Part shown: in pieces, positions 1 through 9,313 of the stretch
Position numbering within the stretch: position 1 is the stretch's first letter
Layout of the letters: the number at the start of each line of letters is the position of its first letter
Assembly (NCBI RefSeq): GCF_009827615.1
Contig: NZ_WTYU01000002.1
Location: forward strand, 665,020-729,019
From: Allopontixanthobacter confluentis
GTDB lineage: Bacteria; Pseudomonadota; Alphaproteobacteria; Sphingomonadales; Sphingomonadaceae
Direction of reading: 5' to 3'
Length of the DNA stretch: 64,000 nt
Program-made: the position numbers and the translations under genes
Notes under the pieces: model-generated
Database searches by the model: none
Told to the model about the DNA's origin: nothing
What the model saw: only the letters and a program-made list of their open reading frames with translations

Positions 1-993
1 CGCATCGGCCAGTTGCGGCAACAGATGCACATCAGCCAGCGCCAGCAGATCGCCCACACCGCTGGCCGGTTGCAAGGGGTGAAACTGAATATTGCGCAAG
101 CCTTTGGCGCGTATTTCCAGCTGGCTTCGTTCCGGCCCGTTGCCGCAGATGACAAAGGCAAGATCGGTCCGGCCATGCAGCAGGCGCGCGCAGTCAATAA
201 TGGTTTCCAGCCCCTGCTTTCTGCCAATATTGCCAGAATAGAGCGCGATTTTCTTGCCCTGCAATCCCCATTCCCGCGCCAGCCTGTCCGGGTCTGCCGC
301 AGCCGCGCTGTCTTCGTGATTGGCCCAGTTCCGCAATTGCATGATGCGCGGCGGTGGCACTCCCTTTTGCGCCAGCCGGTCGCACATGTTGGGGCTGATC
401 GAACTGACCATATCGGCACCACGCAGCATCACGCCTTCAAGCCCCAATGCTGCCCGCGCTACCAACCCCTTTCCTGCCAGGCCCTTTCGGTCGAGTTCAG
501 GCCGGCCCAGAAGACCAGTGGCGAGCGCGGTTTCCACTTCGAAATCCTGCACATGCAGCCACAGTTTCGCGCCCGAAAGCCGCGCTGCTGCCCAGGCCAC
601 GGGCATGGCCATCATGGCCGGGGCGACGGCAAACACCACATCAGGCCGCCGTTGCAGGGCATGTTTCAAGGCAGGAAAAGCGGCTGCGGCTGCAAAGCTG
701 GCATGGTGCAGCAATCGTCTGGGGCCAGTCGGGCACTGCGGCACATAATGGGGGACGCGGGCAACGCGCACGCCCTGTTCCGCCGCTGATGTCCATCCGG
801 CATAGCCAGGCTGGCGCTGCCATTGCGGATAATAGGGCGCGCCTGCCACCACATCCACTTGCCAGCCATCTGCTGCCAGCATCTGTGCCATCCCGGCGCT
901 GTAAGGGCCGATGCCGATTTCTTCCGGGGCGTAATTCAGGCTCAGCATCAGGATGCGCGGTGGGCGCGGGGTGCCGGGGCGCGCCTTACCCAT
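1..993 (-). CDS. WcaI-like glycosyltransferase (partial, C-terminus beyond window)
   Basis: Probable cytoplasmic glycosyltransferase of the WcaI (colanic acid) GT4-type family that adds a sugar to the lipid-linked exopolysaccharide repeat unit. The visible 331 codons begin MGKARPG and soon carry the family's N-terminal block LSLNYAPEEIGIGPYS followed by GAPYYPQW. A mid-protein SPNM...LRNWANH stretch and a C-terminal-domain start ALYSGNIGRKQGLETI are also visible. The ATG at 993 overlaps the fcl stop codon by 8 nt, so the two are translationally coupled in the gmd-fcl operon. The gene runs off the left edge, so the end of the second Rossmann domain is not seen. The exact donor is unknown; GDP-fucose is an inference from the neighbours. 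Confidence 0.85.
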   Translation of the reverse strand, partial: MGKARPGTPRPPRILMLSLNYAPEEIGIGPYSAGMAQMLAADGWQVDVVAGAPYYPQWQRQPGYAGWTSAAEQGVRVARVPHYVPQCPTGPRRLLHHASFAAAAAFPALKHALQRRPDVVFAVAPAMMAMPVAWAAARLSGAKLWLHVQDFEVETALATGLLGRPELDRKGLAGKGLVARAALGLEGVMLRGADMVSSISPNMCDRLAQKGVPPPRIMQLRNWANHEDSAAAADPDRLAREWGLQGKKIALYSGNIGRKQGLETIIDCARLLHGRTDLAFVICGNGPERSQLEIRAKGLRNIQFHPLQPASGVGDLLALADVHLLPQLADA

Positions 994-1948
994 CCATCTG
1001 CACCTGCCGCAGGTTGCCGCTGGCGAGAAACTGGCGGTAGGCATCCTCAATTCCGCGTTCGAGCGCAATTTCCGGCTGCCACCCCATGGACCGCAGCAGG
1101 CTGGAATCCATCAGTTTGCGCGGTGTGCCGTCGGGCTTCGAAGTGTCGAACTGCAACGTCCCTGTAAATCCGACAACATTGGCCACCATCTGCGCCAGCG
1201 CGGCAATGGCAATGTCCGAACCGTAACCCACATTGACATGGCTGTGCCCGGAATAATTCTGCATCAGGAAGACGCAGGCATCGGCCATATCATCCACATG
1301 AAGAAATTCGCGCAATGGCGCGCCGGAGCCCCAGACAGTCATGGTCTGATCCCCGTTCACCCGTGCATCATGGGCTTTTCGAATAAGGGCTGGCAGGACA
1401 TGGCTGGTAGCCAGATCAAAATTATCCCCCGGCCCATACATATTGGTCGGCATGGCACTGATGAAATCGCACCCATATTCCTGGCGGTATGCCTGGCACA
1501 ATTTGATGCCGGCAATCTTGGCCACGGCATACCATTCATTGGTCGGCTCCAGCGGGCCAGTCAAAAGCGCGTCTTCGCAAATGGGCTGCGGGGCCATGCG
1601 CGGATAGATGCAGGACGAACCCAGAAACAGCAGCTTGCCGCATTGCGTCTGCCGCGCAGCATCGATGATATTCGCCTCGATCATCAGATTATCGTATAGA
1701 AACTGGGCGGGGTAGCGGTCATTCGCGGCAATTCCCCCGACCCGCGCTGCGGCGCAGAACACCGCATCGGGCCGGTTTTTCGCAAACCAGTCGCGCACCA
1801 TCGCCTGTTCGCGCAAATCTACCGTGCGCGGCGCTGTCAGAATTTCGCACCCTTCGGATGCCAGCCGCCGCACCAGCGCAGAACCAGCCATGCCGCCGTG
1901 GCCCGCCACGTAAACGCGTTTTGCGCGCAGGCTATATTCGCCCGCCAT
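986..1948 (-). CDS. fcl: GDP-L-fucose synthase
   Basis: Converts GDP-4-keto-6-deoxy-mannose (the Gmd product) to GDP-L-fucose by epimerisation and NADPH-dependent reduction. The 320-residue length is normal for the family. Visible motifs are the nucleotide-binding VYVAGHGGMAGSALVRRL near the N-terminus, a catalytic SSCIYP segment, the YAVAKIAGIKL Tyr-x3-Lys pair and PTNMYGPGDNFD. The ATG at 1948 is chosen because it starts just before the Rossmann motif and overlaps the previous stop codon by one base; the reading frame stays open further upstream but is not conserved-looking. It lies downstream of gmd in the same leftward operon. Confidence 0.95.
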   Translation of the reverse strand: MAGEYSLRAKRVYVAGHGGMAGSALVRRLASEGCEILTAPRTVDLREQAMVRDWFAKNRPDAVFCAAARVGGIAANDRYPAQFLYDNLMIEANIIDAARQTQCGKLLFLGSSCIYPRMAPQPICEDALLTGPLEPTNEWYAVAKIAGIKLCQAYRQEYGCDFISAMPTNMYGPGDNFDLATSHVLPALIRKAHDARVNGDQTMTVWGSGAPLREFLHVDDMADACVFLMQNYSGHSHVNVGYGSDIAIAALAQMVANVVGFTGTLQFDTSKPDGTPRKLMDSSLLRSMGWQPEIALERGIEDAYRQFLASGNLRQVQMDG

Positions 1949-2907
1949 CAGGTGTAACGGCTGAGTTTGACAGGGTGGATATACAGCCAGTCGGCCGGGA
2001 AATTCGCGCAAAGATGGTCCAGGCTGCCATCCAGCAGGCCGGCATGGCGGGCCTTGTCCGCGGCATTCCACAATTCCACACCGCACAAGCCGTGCGGGTC
2101 GGTCCGCGCCGGATTTTCATCATGAAAATGGCTGTTGGCGCAAAGTTCGGTTTTCACGCTGTCAGCGGCCAGCGCCAATGCGGTGGGCACGGCCACTTCG
2201 GCAAATATGTTGAGCGCGGCAAACACGCCGCAATAATGCACGAAATCATCAATGGCTTCAGCCGGAATAACCAGAAAATCGGAATAACCTGCCAGCAGCG
2301 GATATTCCGCAGGCTGGCCGCGCAGGCTGATGGCATCCAGAAAGCTGCGCTTGGCCTTTTTAGCCTGGGCAAGACGCGCAGCCAGGCCCATGCGCCGGGC
2401 CCGTGTGCCGGGGGCGGGAAACCGGATGCCCAGCTTGCGAAAGCGCGCCTCTGCCTAGGCCGCATCGGGCAGCAGCGCGGCAGTATCCAGCATTCGGCTG
2501 GAACGGCGGAACGTGGCTGCCACTTCGCCGGCCCATGGCCATGCAAAGCGCAATGCGTCAGCGGAAATCAGGTTCTTGATATAGGCTTGCCCCGGCGCCA
2601 GTTTCAGCGCGGCGACAAGGTTATTTTCATCGATCTGAGGGTTCAGCAGCAGATCGTCCGGCACCACGACATAATGGGTGATGCCCGGTTCCACCCAGTC
2701 ACGCGCGGATTGCGCCAGATGGCCGGAAAAATTGCGCCCCTGTTCCGCCACCCGCGATATGCGCGGCCCCGGCTGGCTGGCAAAGGGCATGATGAAATGG
2801 CGGTTGGCAAATCTGCCGCCGTATATACGGTCAAGCATCGGCATATTCGCCTCGAACCGATGGTTGAACAGGAAGAGCGCCTTTATCTGCGGGCCACAAT
2901 TGCTCAT
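1948..2907 (-). pseudogene. Glycan-cluster gene of unknown function interrupted by an in-frame amber codon
   Basis: One reading frame of 320 codons is divided by a single TAG at 2455-2457 (codon 151). The first half begins MSNCGPQIKALFLFNHRFEANM and ends LLPDAA. The same frame continues after the stop as AEARFRKLGIRF and runs to LSRYT. No frameshift is needed, so it reads as one protein of about 318 residues with a nonsense codon. If the halves are translated separately, the second would start at an internal ATG at 2391. The start overlaps the upstream STELLO-like gene by 4 nt and the end overlaps fcl by 1 nt, so the operon is intact around it. I cannot name the family; the opening is reminiscent of hypothetical proteins found beside DUF288 glycosyltransferases. 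A sequencing error is a real alternative. Confidence 0.7.
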
Positions 2908-3959
2908 GGCATGGCGGCCAGATCTGCCAGCCAGGCATCCAGCAATGGCAATTCATCCGCGCCGACATGGCTATCTGCCACCAGCCGTGCATAGCACTTG
3001 CGCAAATTGGCGGGAATGGCCTCGACCCCGCTGTCCAGATCAAGGCTGGCCAGCGCTTCGCCAATGGCGCGATTGTTCAGATAGCCGGGAATTTCTTCGG
3101 CAAAATCCTTCATCAGATCATGGTCGTTGCGGTCCTGACTGACGGTGGCTTCGCGGAACAGGATGCTCCACCCGCACGTCCACGCAATGCGCTGGGCAAC
3201 AAAACTGCGCCAGATGTCTGTCATCCGGAAACTGCAATGGGCAGGCAGATACAGCAGCGCATAGGCGGCGCGGTAATGCACCGTGTTCTGGCTGTTATAG
3301 GGGCACCAGCTGCCATGCCCCAGCGCCAGCCGTTTTGCCCCGCTGTCAAAATCGAACGGCAGCGGATAGGTCAGCCGGTAAATGGCATCCACATCAGGAT
3401 TGGCATCTGCCAGCCCCTGCTGGATGGGGGCATCCACCAATGTTGGCGGCGGCAGCTGTGGCAGCGGATCGCGCACTGCATCCAGCGGCAGGCCGCGGGG
3501 CCAGATGGGCGTCTGGCTGTAAAACCCATAGACATTGGTCCAGCCATTGCCGGTAATCTGCGGCACGCTGCTATGGCGCGGCAGGGGCCGGTAAAATTCT
3601 TCGCGCGGAAAATTATCATCGTCAGTTTCGACAATGAAATCAGCGCCAGCGCGAATAGCCACCAGATAGGCAATGTTCTTGCGCGCATAATGGCGTTCCG
3701 GACACAGTTGCGCAAAGGCAAAGCCCGTTTCCCGCTGCGCTTCGATGCCGTAATAATCACAGCCTTCCAGCGCGAAATCCGCCGGGCTTTTGGTGTCACC
3801 CGCCACCACGAAATGCAGACCCAGCCGAGCCGCGTCCGATGCCAGCTGACGCAGCACGGCGTTGGGCGCGGAAATTGTGGTGACAGCCAGCGCGCCTTTT
3901 CCTGGCATAGCGTGGGCGCCTGTATCTGGTGTCGGGCTGATGCCGGGTGTACTGCTCAT
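2904..3959 (-). CDS. STELLO-like (DUF288) putative glycosyltransferase
   Basis: Putative nucleotide-sugar-dependent glycosyltransferase of 351 residues. After a short leader it has AVTTISAPNAVLRQLASDAA, then FVVAGDTKSPADF, PERHYARKNIAYLVAIRAGA and an acidic ETDDDNF motif at about residues 115-121, which is the expected metal/nucleotide-sugar site. Later comes NPDVDAIYRLT followed by PLPFDFDS, which I associate with the STELLO/DUF288 family known from plants and nematodes. There is no signal peptide or membrane helix, so it should act in the cytoplasm. It starts 3 nt after the gmd stop and overlaps the next gene by 4 nt. Donor and acceptor are unknown. The position between gmd and fcl suggests the fucose-containing repeat unit. 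Confidence 0.7.
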   Translation of the reverse strand: MSSTPGISPTPDTGAHAMPGKGALAVTTISAPNAVLRQLASDAARLGLHFVVAGDTKSPADFALEGCDYYGIEAQRETGFAFAQLCPERHYARKNIAYLVAIRAGADFIVETDDDNFPREEFYRPLPRHSSVPQITGNGWTNVYGFYSQTPIWPRGLPLDAVRDPLPQLPPPTLVDAPIQQGLADANPDVDAIYRLTYPLPFDFDSGAKRLALGHGSWCPYNSQNTVHYRAAYALLYLPAHCSFRMTDIWRSFVAQRIAWTCGWSILFREATVSQDRNDHDLMKDFAEEIPGYLNNRAIGEALASLDLDSGVEAIPANLRKCYARLVADSHVGADELPLLDAWLADLAAMP

Positions 3960-3962
3960 GCC

Positions 3963-5033
3963 CTAGTCGCCTTTCGCAATCGGCGCCTGGCGCATCAGTT
4001 CAAGATCTGCGGTGGTCATTTCGCGTGCCAGTTCGCGGGCGCTGGTTTCGTGCCGCCAGCCCAGCTTTTCCCGCGCCTTGGCCGGATCGCCCAGCAGGAT
4101 GGCGACTTCGGTGGGGCGGAAATAACGCGGGTCCACTTCCACCAGACACTGACCTGTGGCCTGGCAATAGGCTTTCTCGGCCAGCCCCTCACCCCGAAAC
4201 TCGATCGGCTTTCCGGCGTCTTCGAAGCACCAGCGGACAAAATCGCGCACCGACGTTGTCTCGCCTGTTGCCAGCACATAATCGCCCGGTTCATCCTGCT
4301 GCATCATCATCCACATGCCGCGCACATATTCGCGGGCGTGGCCCCAGTCACGCATGGCATCCAGATTGCCGAGATAGAGTTTGTCCTGCCGGCCCAGCAC
4401 GATGGCCGCAGCCCCGCGGGTAATCTTGCGCGTAACAAAGGTTTCGCCGCGCAGCGGGCTTTCGTGGTTGAACAAAATGCCGTTCGATGCATGCATTCCG
4501 TATGCTTCGCGGTAATTCACGACCATCCAGTAGGCATAGAGCTTGGCCGCGGCATAGGGGCTGCGGGGGTAGAATGGCGTGGTTTCGTTCTGCGGCGTTT
4601 CCTGCGCCAGCCCGTAAAGTTCGGACGTGGATGCCTGATAGAAGCGTGCGGTTTTCTCCAGTCCCAAAATGCGCATGGCTTCCAGCAGGCGCAGCGTTCC
4701 CAGCCCATCTGCATTGGCGGTATATTCAGGCGTTTCGAAACTGACCTGCACATGGCTTTGCGCTGCCAGATTGTAGATTTCATCCGGCTGGGTTTCCTGC
4801 ACCAGCCGGATCAGGTTGGTGGCATCGGTCATGTCGCCATAATGCAGCACGAAACGCTGGTCAGGATCGTGCGGGTCCTGATAAATATCCTCGATCCGGC
4901 CGGTATTGAACGAAGACGACCGGCGCTTCAGCCCGTGAACTTCATAGCCCTTTTCCAGCAGCAGCCGTGCCAGATAGGCACCGTCCTGGCCCGTGATACC
5001 TGTTACCAGCGCACGCTTCGTTCGTTCGGCCAA
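3963..5033 (-). CDS. gmd: GDP-mannose 4,6-dehydratase
   Basis: Catalyses the first committed step to GDP-L-fucose, GDP-D-mannose to GDP-4-keto-6-deoxy-D-mannose. The 356-residue protein shows the NAD(P)-binding [19 protein letters not shown], then [17 protein letters not shown], the NLAAQSHV motif, the YGLAQETPQ loop and the catalytic [10 protein letters not shown] Tyr-x3-Lys. The [15 protein letters not shown] and [18 protein letters not shown] segments are also diagnostic. It is the promoter-proximal gene of the leftward operon gmd-STELLO-like-(broken gene)-fcl-wcaI-like, and it is divergent from the export operon. Confidence 0.97.
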   Translation of the reverse strand: MAERTKRALVTGITGQDGAYLARLLLEKGYEVHGLKRRSSSFNTGRIEDIYQDPHDPDQRFVLHYGDMTDATNLIRLVQETQPDEIYNLAAQSHVQVSFETPEYTANADGLGTLRLLEAMRILGLEKTARFYQASTSELYGLAQETPQNETTPFYPRSPYAAAKLYAYWMVVNYREAYGMHASNGILFNHESPLRGETFVTRKITRGAAAIVLGRQDKLYLGNLDAMRDWGHAREYVRGMWMMMQQDEPGDYVLATGETTSVRDFVRWCFEDAGKPIEFRGEGLAEKAYCQATGQCLVEVDPRYFRPTEVAILLGDPAKAREKLGWRHETSARELAREMTTADLELMRQAPIAKGD

Positions 5034-5222
5034 TTCACTCTTTCCCTTGATAATTGTGCGGCCTTAGCCACCGGCTGGCAGGTTGTGCAACTGCCTTGCC
5101 AAGGTTCCAGCCCACCAATTGGGCAGCACGGCGGTGTTACAGGTTTCACGCTGCTGCAAATGTGACTAGGGTGACGCACGGCCGCTTAACATTGTCGAAC
5201 CAGGGCCCGGACGATCCCGACC
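5034..5222. promoter_or_regulatory. Divergent intergenic region between gmd and the assembly operon
   Basis: These 189 bases separate the leftward nucleotide-sugar operon from the rightward assembly operon, so both promoters are expected here. I see an imperfect inverted repeat around 5089-5103 (CTGCCTTGCCAAGG) but no convincing -35/-10 pair. No open frame here looks coding. Confidence 0.4.
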
Positions 5223-6614
5223 ATGAAGCAAGATCATTTTCCGATGCAGATGGCGGGCAACGTCAGCCGTTTGCCGCAGGTTTTGCCGCTGGAGCATGGC
5301 CGGATCCGGGCGTATCTGGTGCTGCTGGTTGCGGATCTGGGGCTGCTCTATGGCGGGTTCCTGCTGGCAGGCGCACTATACCTGGGTGAATTCCCTTCGG
5401 CGGTGGCAAGTCTGGAAGCGCAATTGCTGGCGCCATTGTTCCTGACCATTGCACTGTATCAGAATGTCTATGCCACACGTTCGCTGATGGATTGGCGGTT
5501 TGTGGTGCTGCGGCTGTTGCTGGCGCTGGCGATCAGTTCGGCATTGCTCATCTTTTTCACTTTCTATTTCAAGTCGACCACCAGCTTCTCGCGCGCGGTA
5601 TTCACGCTGGGGCTGGGTTTCAGTTTCATCTTCATGGCGGCATTGCGGACAGGCGCGATCTGGTGGCTGCGGCGCAAATGGGGGCCAACCCCGTTCAATG
5701 TCCTGCTGCTGGACGCTGGCGGGCCCGCAGTGGATATTGCCCATGCCATCCATGTCGATGCAGCGGCCCATGGCCTGCTGCCCAGCACGGATAATCCGCA
5801 TCATATCGACCGCATTGGCCGATATATGCTGCATATGGACAGCGTGATTGTCAGTTGCCCGCCGGATGAACGCGAAAACTGGGCGCGCCTGTTGCGCGCC
5901 ACCGGCATTCAGGGCGAAATCGTGAGCGAGACGCTGCACGGGCTGGGCGCCATCGGCCTGAACCAATACGAACATTGCACGTCGCTGGTGGTATCAACCG
6001 GCCCCCTGGGCCTGCGGGCGCGCATTTTGAAACGCGGGTTCGACATCGGCTTTGCCAGCCTGGCGCTGGTGGTACTTTCGCCGCTTCTGCTGATTACCGG
6101 CCTGCTGGTGAAACTGAACGATGGCGGGCCGGTCATTTTTGTCCAGCAGCGGATGGGCTGGGGCAACCGCTATTTCTCGATCTACAAGTTCCGCACCATG
6201 TCCGTTGCCTCGGCAGATGCGTCGGGGGGGCGGTCCGCTTCTCGCGACGATGAACGGATCACCCGGATCGGGCGGTTCCTGCGCCGGACCAGCATTGATG
6301 AACTGCCGCAATTGTTCAACATTCTGCTGGGCAATATGAGCATTGTCGGCCCGCGCCCGCACGCGCTGGGCTCCCAAGCGGGCGAAAAACTGTTCTGGGA
6401 AGTGGATGGGCGGTACTGGCGGCGGCACGCCCTGAAACCGGGGCTGACAGGCCTGGCGCAAATCCGCGGTTTTCGCGGGGCAACAGCGGATGAAAGCGAT
6501 CTTTCCGACAGGCTCCATGCTGATCTGGAATATATCGCCCGGTGGAGCTTGTGGCGCGATATTGCAATCATTGCCGCAACTACCAGGGTCATGGTGCATA
6601 GCCGCGCTTATTGA
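5223..6614 (+). CDS. Undecaprenyl-phosphate sugar phosphotransferase (WcaJ-like)
   Basis: Integral membrane enzyme that starts repeat-unit synthesis by moving a sugar phosphate (usually glucose-1-P) onto undecaprenyl phosphate. The 463 residues comprise about four N-terminal hydrophobic helices (roughly 30-140), a soluble region, another hydrophobic segment near 275-295 after KRGFDIG, and the C-terminal bacterial sugar-transferase domain. That domain shows [36 protein letters not shown] and [12 protein letters not shown], all family hallmarks. Length and layout match the WcaJ/ExoY type. It is the first gene of the rightward operon. Sugar specificity cannot be read from the sequence. Confidence 0.93.
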   Translation: MKQDHFPMQMAGNVSRLPQVLPLEHGRIRAYLVLLVADLGLLYGGFLLAGALYLGEFPSAVASLEAQLLAPLFLTIALYQNVYATRSLMDWRFVVLRLLLALAISSALLIFFTFYFKSTTSFSRAVFTLGLGFSFIFMAALRTGAIWWLRRKWGPTPFNVLLLDAGGPAVDIAHAIHVDAAAHGLLPSTDNPHHIDRIGRYMLHMDSVIVSCPPDERENWARLLRATGIQGEIVSETLHGLGAIGLNQYEHCTSLVVSTGPLGLRARILKRGFDIGFASLALVVLSPLLLITGLLVKLNDGGPVIFVQQRMGWGNRYFSIYKFRTMSVASADASGGRSASRDDERITRIGRFLRRTSIDELPQLFNILLGNMSIVGPRPHALGSQAGEKLFWEVDGRYWRRHALKPGLTGLAQIRGFRGATADESDLSDRLHADLEYIARWSLWRDIAIIAATTRVMVHSRAY

Positions 6615-6735
6615 GGGGAGGGCGGGGGCGCAAATATGACATCAGCCTGTTCGCCTGCCAACTGGCCAGAAACAGGATATTTTTGACTTTATCCCCTAAT
6701 CTGGCAAAAGACCGCGCAACTGATCAGTAGGACGC

Positions 6736-7044
6736 GTGACTTTGGCAAATTTGAAGATTTCAGCGGCACTCATTGCTGGCACCTTGTTGCTGGCCGCGCC
6801 GCTGCAGGCGCAGGCCACGCGATCTGCGGATGCAGTCCCCAGTGCCGGGGCTACGCAGCAGGCAGACGCCAAGCTTCCCCGCCAGAAAGCGAGCAAGCGT
6901 AAGGCAATTACCCGCCAGAGCATGCCGGATTCCGAAAGCGGCCTTGCCGCCAAGGGCGGCGCCGCAGCCTTAGGTTTGCTGCTGGCTGCCACGCTGGGTG
7001 TTCTTCCGGGAGTTGATTCTTCGGGGAATGACAGCCCCGGCTGA
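6736..7044 (+). CDS. Small exported or membrane protein of the EPS operon, unknown function
   Basis: A 102-residue protein with a GTG start. It has an N-terminal signal-like segment (ISAALIAGTLLLAAPLQAQA, residues about 8-27), a basic middle rich in Lys/Arg (KLPRQKASKRKAI) and a second hydrophobic stretch near the C-terminus (AAALGLLLAATLGVLPG). It sits between the priming transferase and the polymerase, only 20 nt before the latter. I recognise no domain. By position it may be an accessory to polymerisation or export. The GTG start is chosen because it opens directly on the signal segment. Confidence 0.6.
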   Translation: MTLANLKISAALIAGTLLLAAPLQAQATRSADAVPSAGATQQADAKLPRQKASKRKAITRQSMPDSESGLAAKGGAAALGLLLAATLGVLPGVDSSGNDSPG

Positions 7045-7064
7045 TTGTCAGTCGGGAGTTTGAT

Positions 7065-8522
7065 GTGCCAGCGCTGGCATCACCCAGAAACAATCCGATA
7101 ATGTGGGCCGCTGGCCTTGTGCTGGCCGTGTCGCTTGTCTTTGGCGGCGGCGGCTCGCCCAATCCGTGGTCGGAAATGGTGGTCCAGTTTGCGGCAGGCG
7201 CTGTGCTGCTGTGGCTGCTGTTGGCGCGCAGCATTGCCCGTTCCCCCGCCCGCACCCCCGGCACCACCCCCGCCGTCATCCTCCGCCCCGCCCGCGCTAA
7301 AGTTTCGCGTTCCGCCATGTGGCTGATCGCCATCGTCCTGGTGGTGCCGGCAGTGCAGCTGGTGCCATTGCCCCCTGCGCTGTGGCAGGCCATGCCGGGC
7401 CGCGCCCCTGAAATTGCCGCACTTGATCTTGCCGGTATGGCGCAAAGCTGGCGCCCATGGTCGGTCTCTCCCCATCTGACGCTGGCGGGCTTATTGGCCT
7501 TGGTGCCGCCGGTCATGCTGTTTGCGCTGACCTGTATGCTGGGGCTGCAAGGCCAGAAAATGTTGCTGGCCATAATCGTCGCCACCGGGCTTGCTGCGGT
7601 GCTGCTTGGCGCCCTTCAGGTGGCCAGCGGCGGGAGGGAATTTTATCTTTACAGCCAGGTCCATACGCCGTGGGTCACCGGGTTTTTCGCCAATCGCAAT
7701 GCTGCGGCTGATTTTTTTCTGATTTCAGGTCTGGCGGCCGCCGCACTGTTGCTGCCCCCACGGCCCATACCCGGCGATCCGCAGGCGCATACAGTCACTG
7801 GCCCTGTAATCATTGGTCTCGTCGTGATGGTCGCTGTGCTGATGTTGGCGACCGTGCTGACCGGATCGCGCACCAGTATCGCGCTGATACTGGTGGCCCT
7901 GGCCGCGCAGGCATGGCTGGCCATTCCGCTTTTTCGCATGGTGGCGGGCCAGAATGGATGGGCCCCAATAGCGCGCGCCGTGCTGATCGCGGCCATGGTG
8001 TCTGCCGCCATTTATGTTGGCTTGCGCGGTAATGCGGAAATTGCCGTAGTGGCCAGCCGGTTTGGGGCGACCACGGATTTCCGGTCTGAATTATGGGCTG
8101 ACACATGGTATGCCATCAGGCAATTCTGGCCGTGGGGCGCAGGCATCGGGACATTCGTACCCGTGTTTGTGGCAGGCGAACGGCTGGAAGTGGTCGATGC
8201 GACAATGCCCAACCGCGCGCATAATGATTATCTGGAATTTTTGCTCGAAACAGGCGTGATCGCGCCTTTCATTCTGGCGGCCATCACTCTCATCCTGAGC
8301 CGTGCAGCATGGCACCATTGGCGCGCCGCGCCAGATCGCCGGCCGCTGCTGGTGTTTGCAGCGGGCACGCTGGTACTTATCGCGCTGCATTCGCTGGTTG
8401 ATTATCCGCTGCGCAATATGGCGCTGTCTGCCGTTGCGGCAGTGGCCGCAGGCTTGCTTGTCGGGCAGAAAACCACCAAAGGCTCTGCGGCGCAGCAGCG
8501 TGCCTGCAAGGGATCAGACTAG
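7065..8522 (+). CDS. O-antigen ligase/polymerase (Wzy-like) membrane protein
   Basis: Polytopic inner-membrane protein of 485 residues with about ten or more hydrophobic helices and one large periplasmic loop. Typical features of the Wzy/WaaL superfamily are VTGFFANRNAAADFFLISGL in the middle, TGSRTSIALILVALAAQAW, and a loop ending PNRAHNDYLEFLLETGV, the usual region of the functional residues. It most likely polymerises the repeat units on the periplasmic face. It follows the small membrane protein by 20 nt and precedes the Wza-like gene by 3 nt. The annotated start is GTG at 7065; an ATG at 7101 (MWAAGL) is an alternative that still keeps the first helix. Confidence 0.88.
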   Translation: MPALASPRNNPIMWAAGLVLAVSLVFGGGGSPNPWSEMVVQFAAGAVLLWLLLARSIARSPARTPGTTPAVILRPARAKVSRSAMWLIAIVLVVPAVQLVPLPPALWQAMPGRAPEIAALDLAGMAQSWRPWSVSPHLTLAGLLALVPPVMLFALTCMLGLQGQKMLLAIIVATGLAAVLLGALQVASGGREFYLYSQVHTPWVTGFFANRNAAADFFLISGLAAAALLLPPRPIPGDPQAHTVTGPVIIGLVVMVAVLMLATVLTGSRTSIALILVALAAQAWLAIPLFRMVAGQNGWAPIARAVLIAAMVSAAIYVGLRGNAEIAVVASRFGATTDFRSELWADTWYAIRQFWPWGAGIGTFVPVFVAGERLEVVDATMPNRAHNDYLEFLLETGVIAPFILAAITLILSRAAWHHWRAAPDRRPLLVFAAGTLVLIALHSLVDYPLRNMALSAVAAVAAGLLVGQKTTKGSAAQQRACKGSD

Positions 8523-8525
8523 GCC

Positions 8526-9224
8526 ATGATGACAAGACCGCTGCAAAATTGTGCAGCTCTGGCCCTGCTTGGCCTATTTTCAGCCTGTCAGAGCGGGTTT
8601 CACCCGGCAGTGGAAAGCGGCAGCGCAGGCTATGATGCCATTGCCGTTCCTGCAGACCAGTCACTGCCCACACGCTATGCCCTTCGGCGGGGCGATGTCG
8701 TGAGCGTGGAAGTGTTTCAGGAACCGGAACTGACCCAGACACGCATCACGATCGACAATGGCGGCAATCTCAACCTGCCGCTGATCGGCGAAATTCAGGC
8801 CGCCGGTGTCAGTGCGGCGGATCTTGGCCGCACCATCCAGCAGGCCTATGGCCGGCGTTATCTGCGCGATCCCCAGGTGACCGTGGTGGTGAATGAAAGC
8901 CAGCCCTACACCTATTCTGTGGAAGGACAGGTCGCCTTGCCCGGCGTTTATGCCCACGCAGAAGGCATGACATTGCTGGGTGCAATCGCGCAGGCACGCA
9001 GCCCCACCCAGGTTGCGCGGCTGGACCAGATTGTGGTGTTCCGCACGGTGGAAGGCCAGCGCATCGGCGGGGTTTTCGATCTTCAGGCAATCCGCGAAGG
9101 ATCGCTGCCCGATCCGGTGATTATGCCGGGTGATGTGATTGTGGTGGGCTATTCGCAGCTGCGCGGCACCTACCGCGACATTTTGCAGGCAGCCCCGCTG
9201 ATCGGGGTGTTCCGGCCCTTTTGA
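8526..9224 (+). CDS. Polysaccharide export lipoprotein (GumB/Wza-like)
   Basis: Outer-membrane polysaccharide export protein. The N-terminus is a lipoprotein signal ending in LFSAC (Cys at about residue 21). A Poly_export domain follows (YALRRGDVVSVEVFQEPEL), then SLBB-type segments (YTYSVEGQVALPGVYAHAEG and PGDVIVVGYSQ). At 232 residues it is much shorter than E. coli Wza and closer to GumB, lacking the long C-terminal helix that forms the Wza outer-membrane pore. It is 3 nt behind the polymerase gene and 89 nt ahead of the Wzc-type kinase, its expected partner. Confidence 0.93.
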   Translation: MMTRPLQNCAALALLGLFSACQSGFHPAVESGSAGYDAIAVPADQSLPTRYALRRGDVVSVEVFQEPELTQTRITIDNGGNLNLPLIGEIQAAGVSAADLGRTIQQAYGRRYLRDPQVTVVVNESQPYTYSVEGQVALPGVYAHAEGMTLLGAIAQARSPTQVARLDQIVVFRTVEGQRIGGVFDLQAIREGSLPDPVIMPGDVIVVGYSQLRGTYRDILQAAPLIGVFRPF

Positions 9225-9313
9225 ATAAGGCCGGGCCTGAATGAAGAGCGGGTCTGCGAGAGAGCCTGCCATAATATCTGCGAATAATTTTTTCGCGAAA
9301 GGATCAGATCGAC

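Noticed and set aside
1948-2907. Pyrrolysine or selenocysteine explanation for the in-frame stop
   Set aside because: The stop is TAG, not TGA, so selenocysteine is unlikely. Pyrrolysine genes are not expected in sphingomonads and no pyl genes or stem-loop evidence is seen.
2967-5165. Very long open frame antisense to gmd and the STELLO-like gene (over 700 codons)
   Set aside because: GC-rich codon bias keeps antisense frames open. The translation has no recognisable domain, and the opposite strand is clearly coding with well-known motifs.
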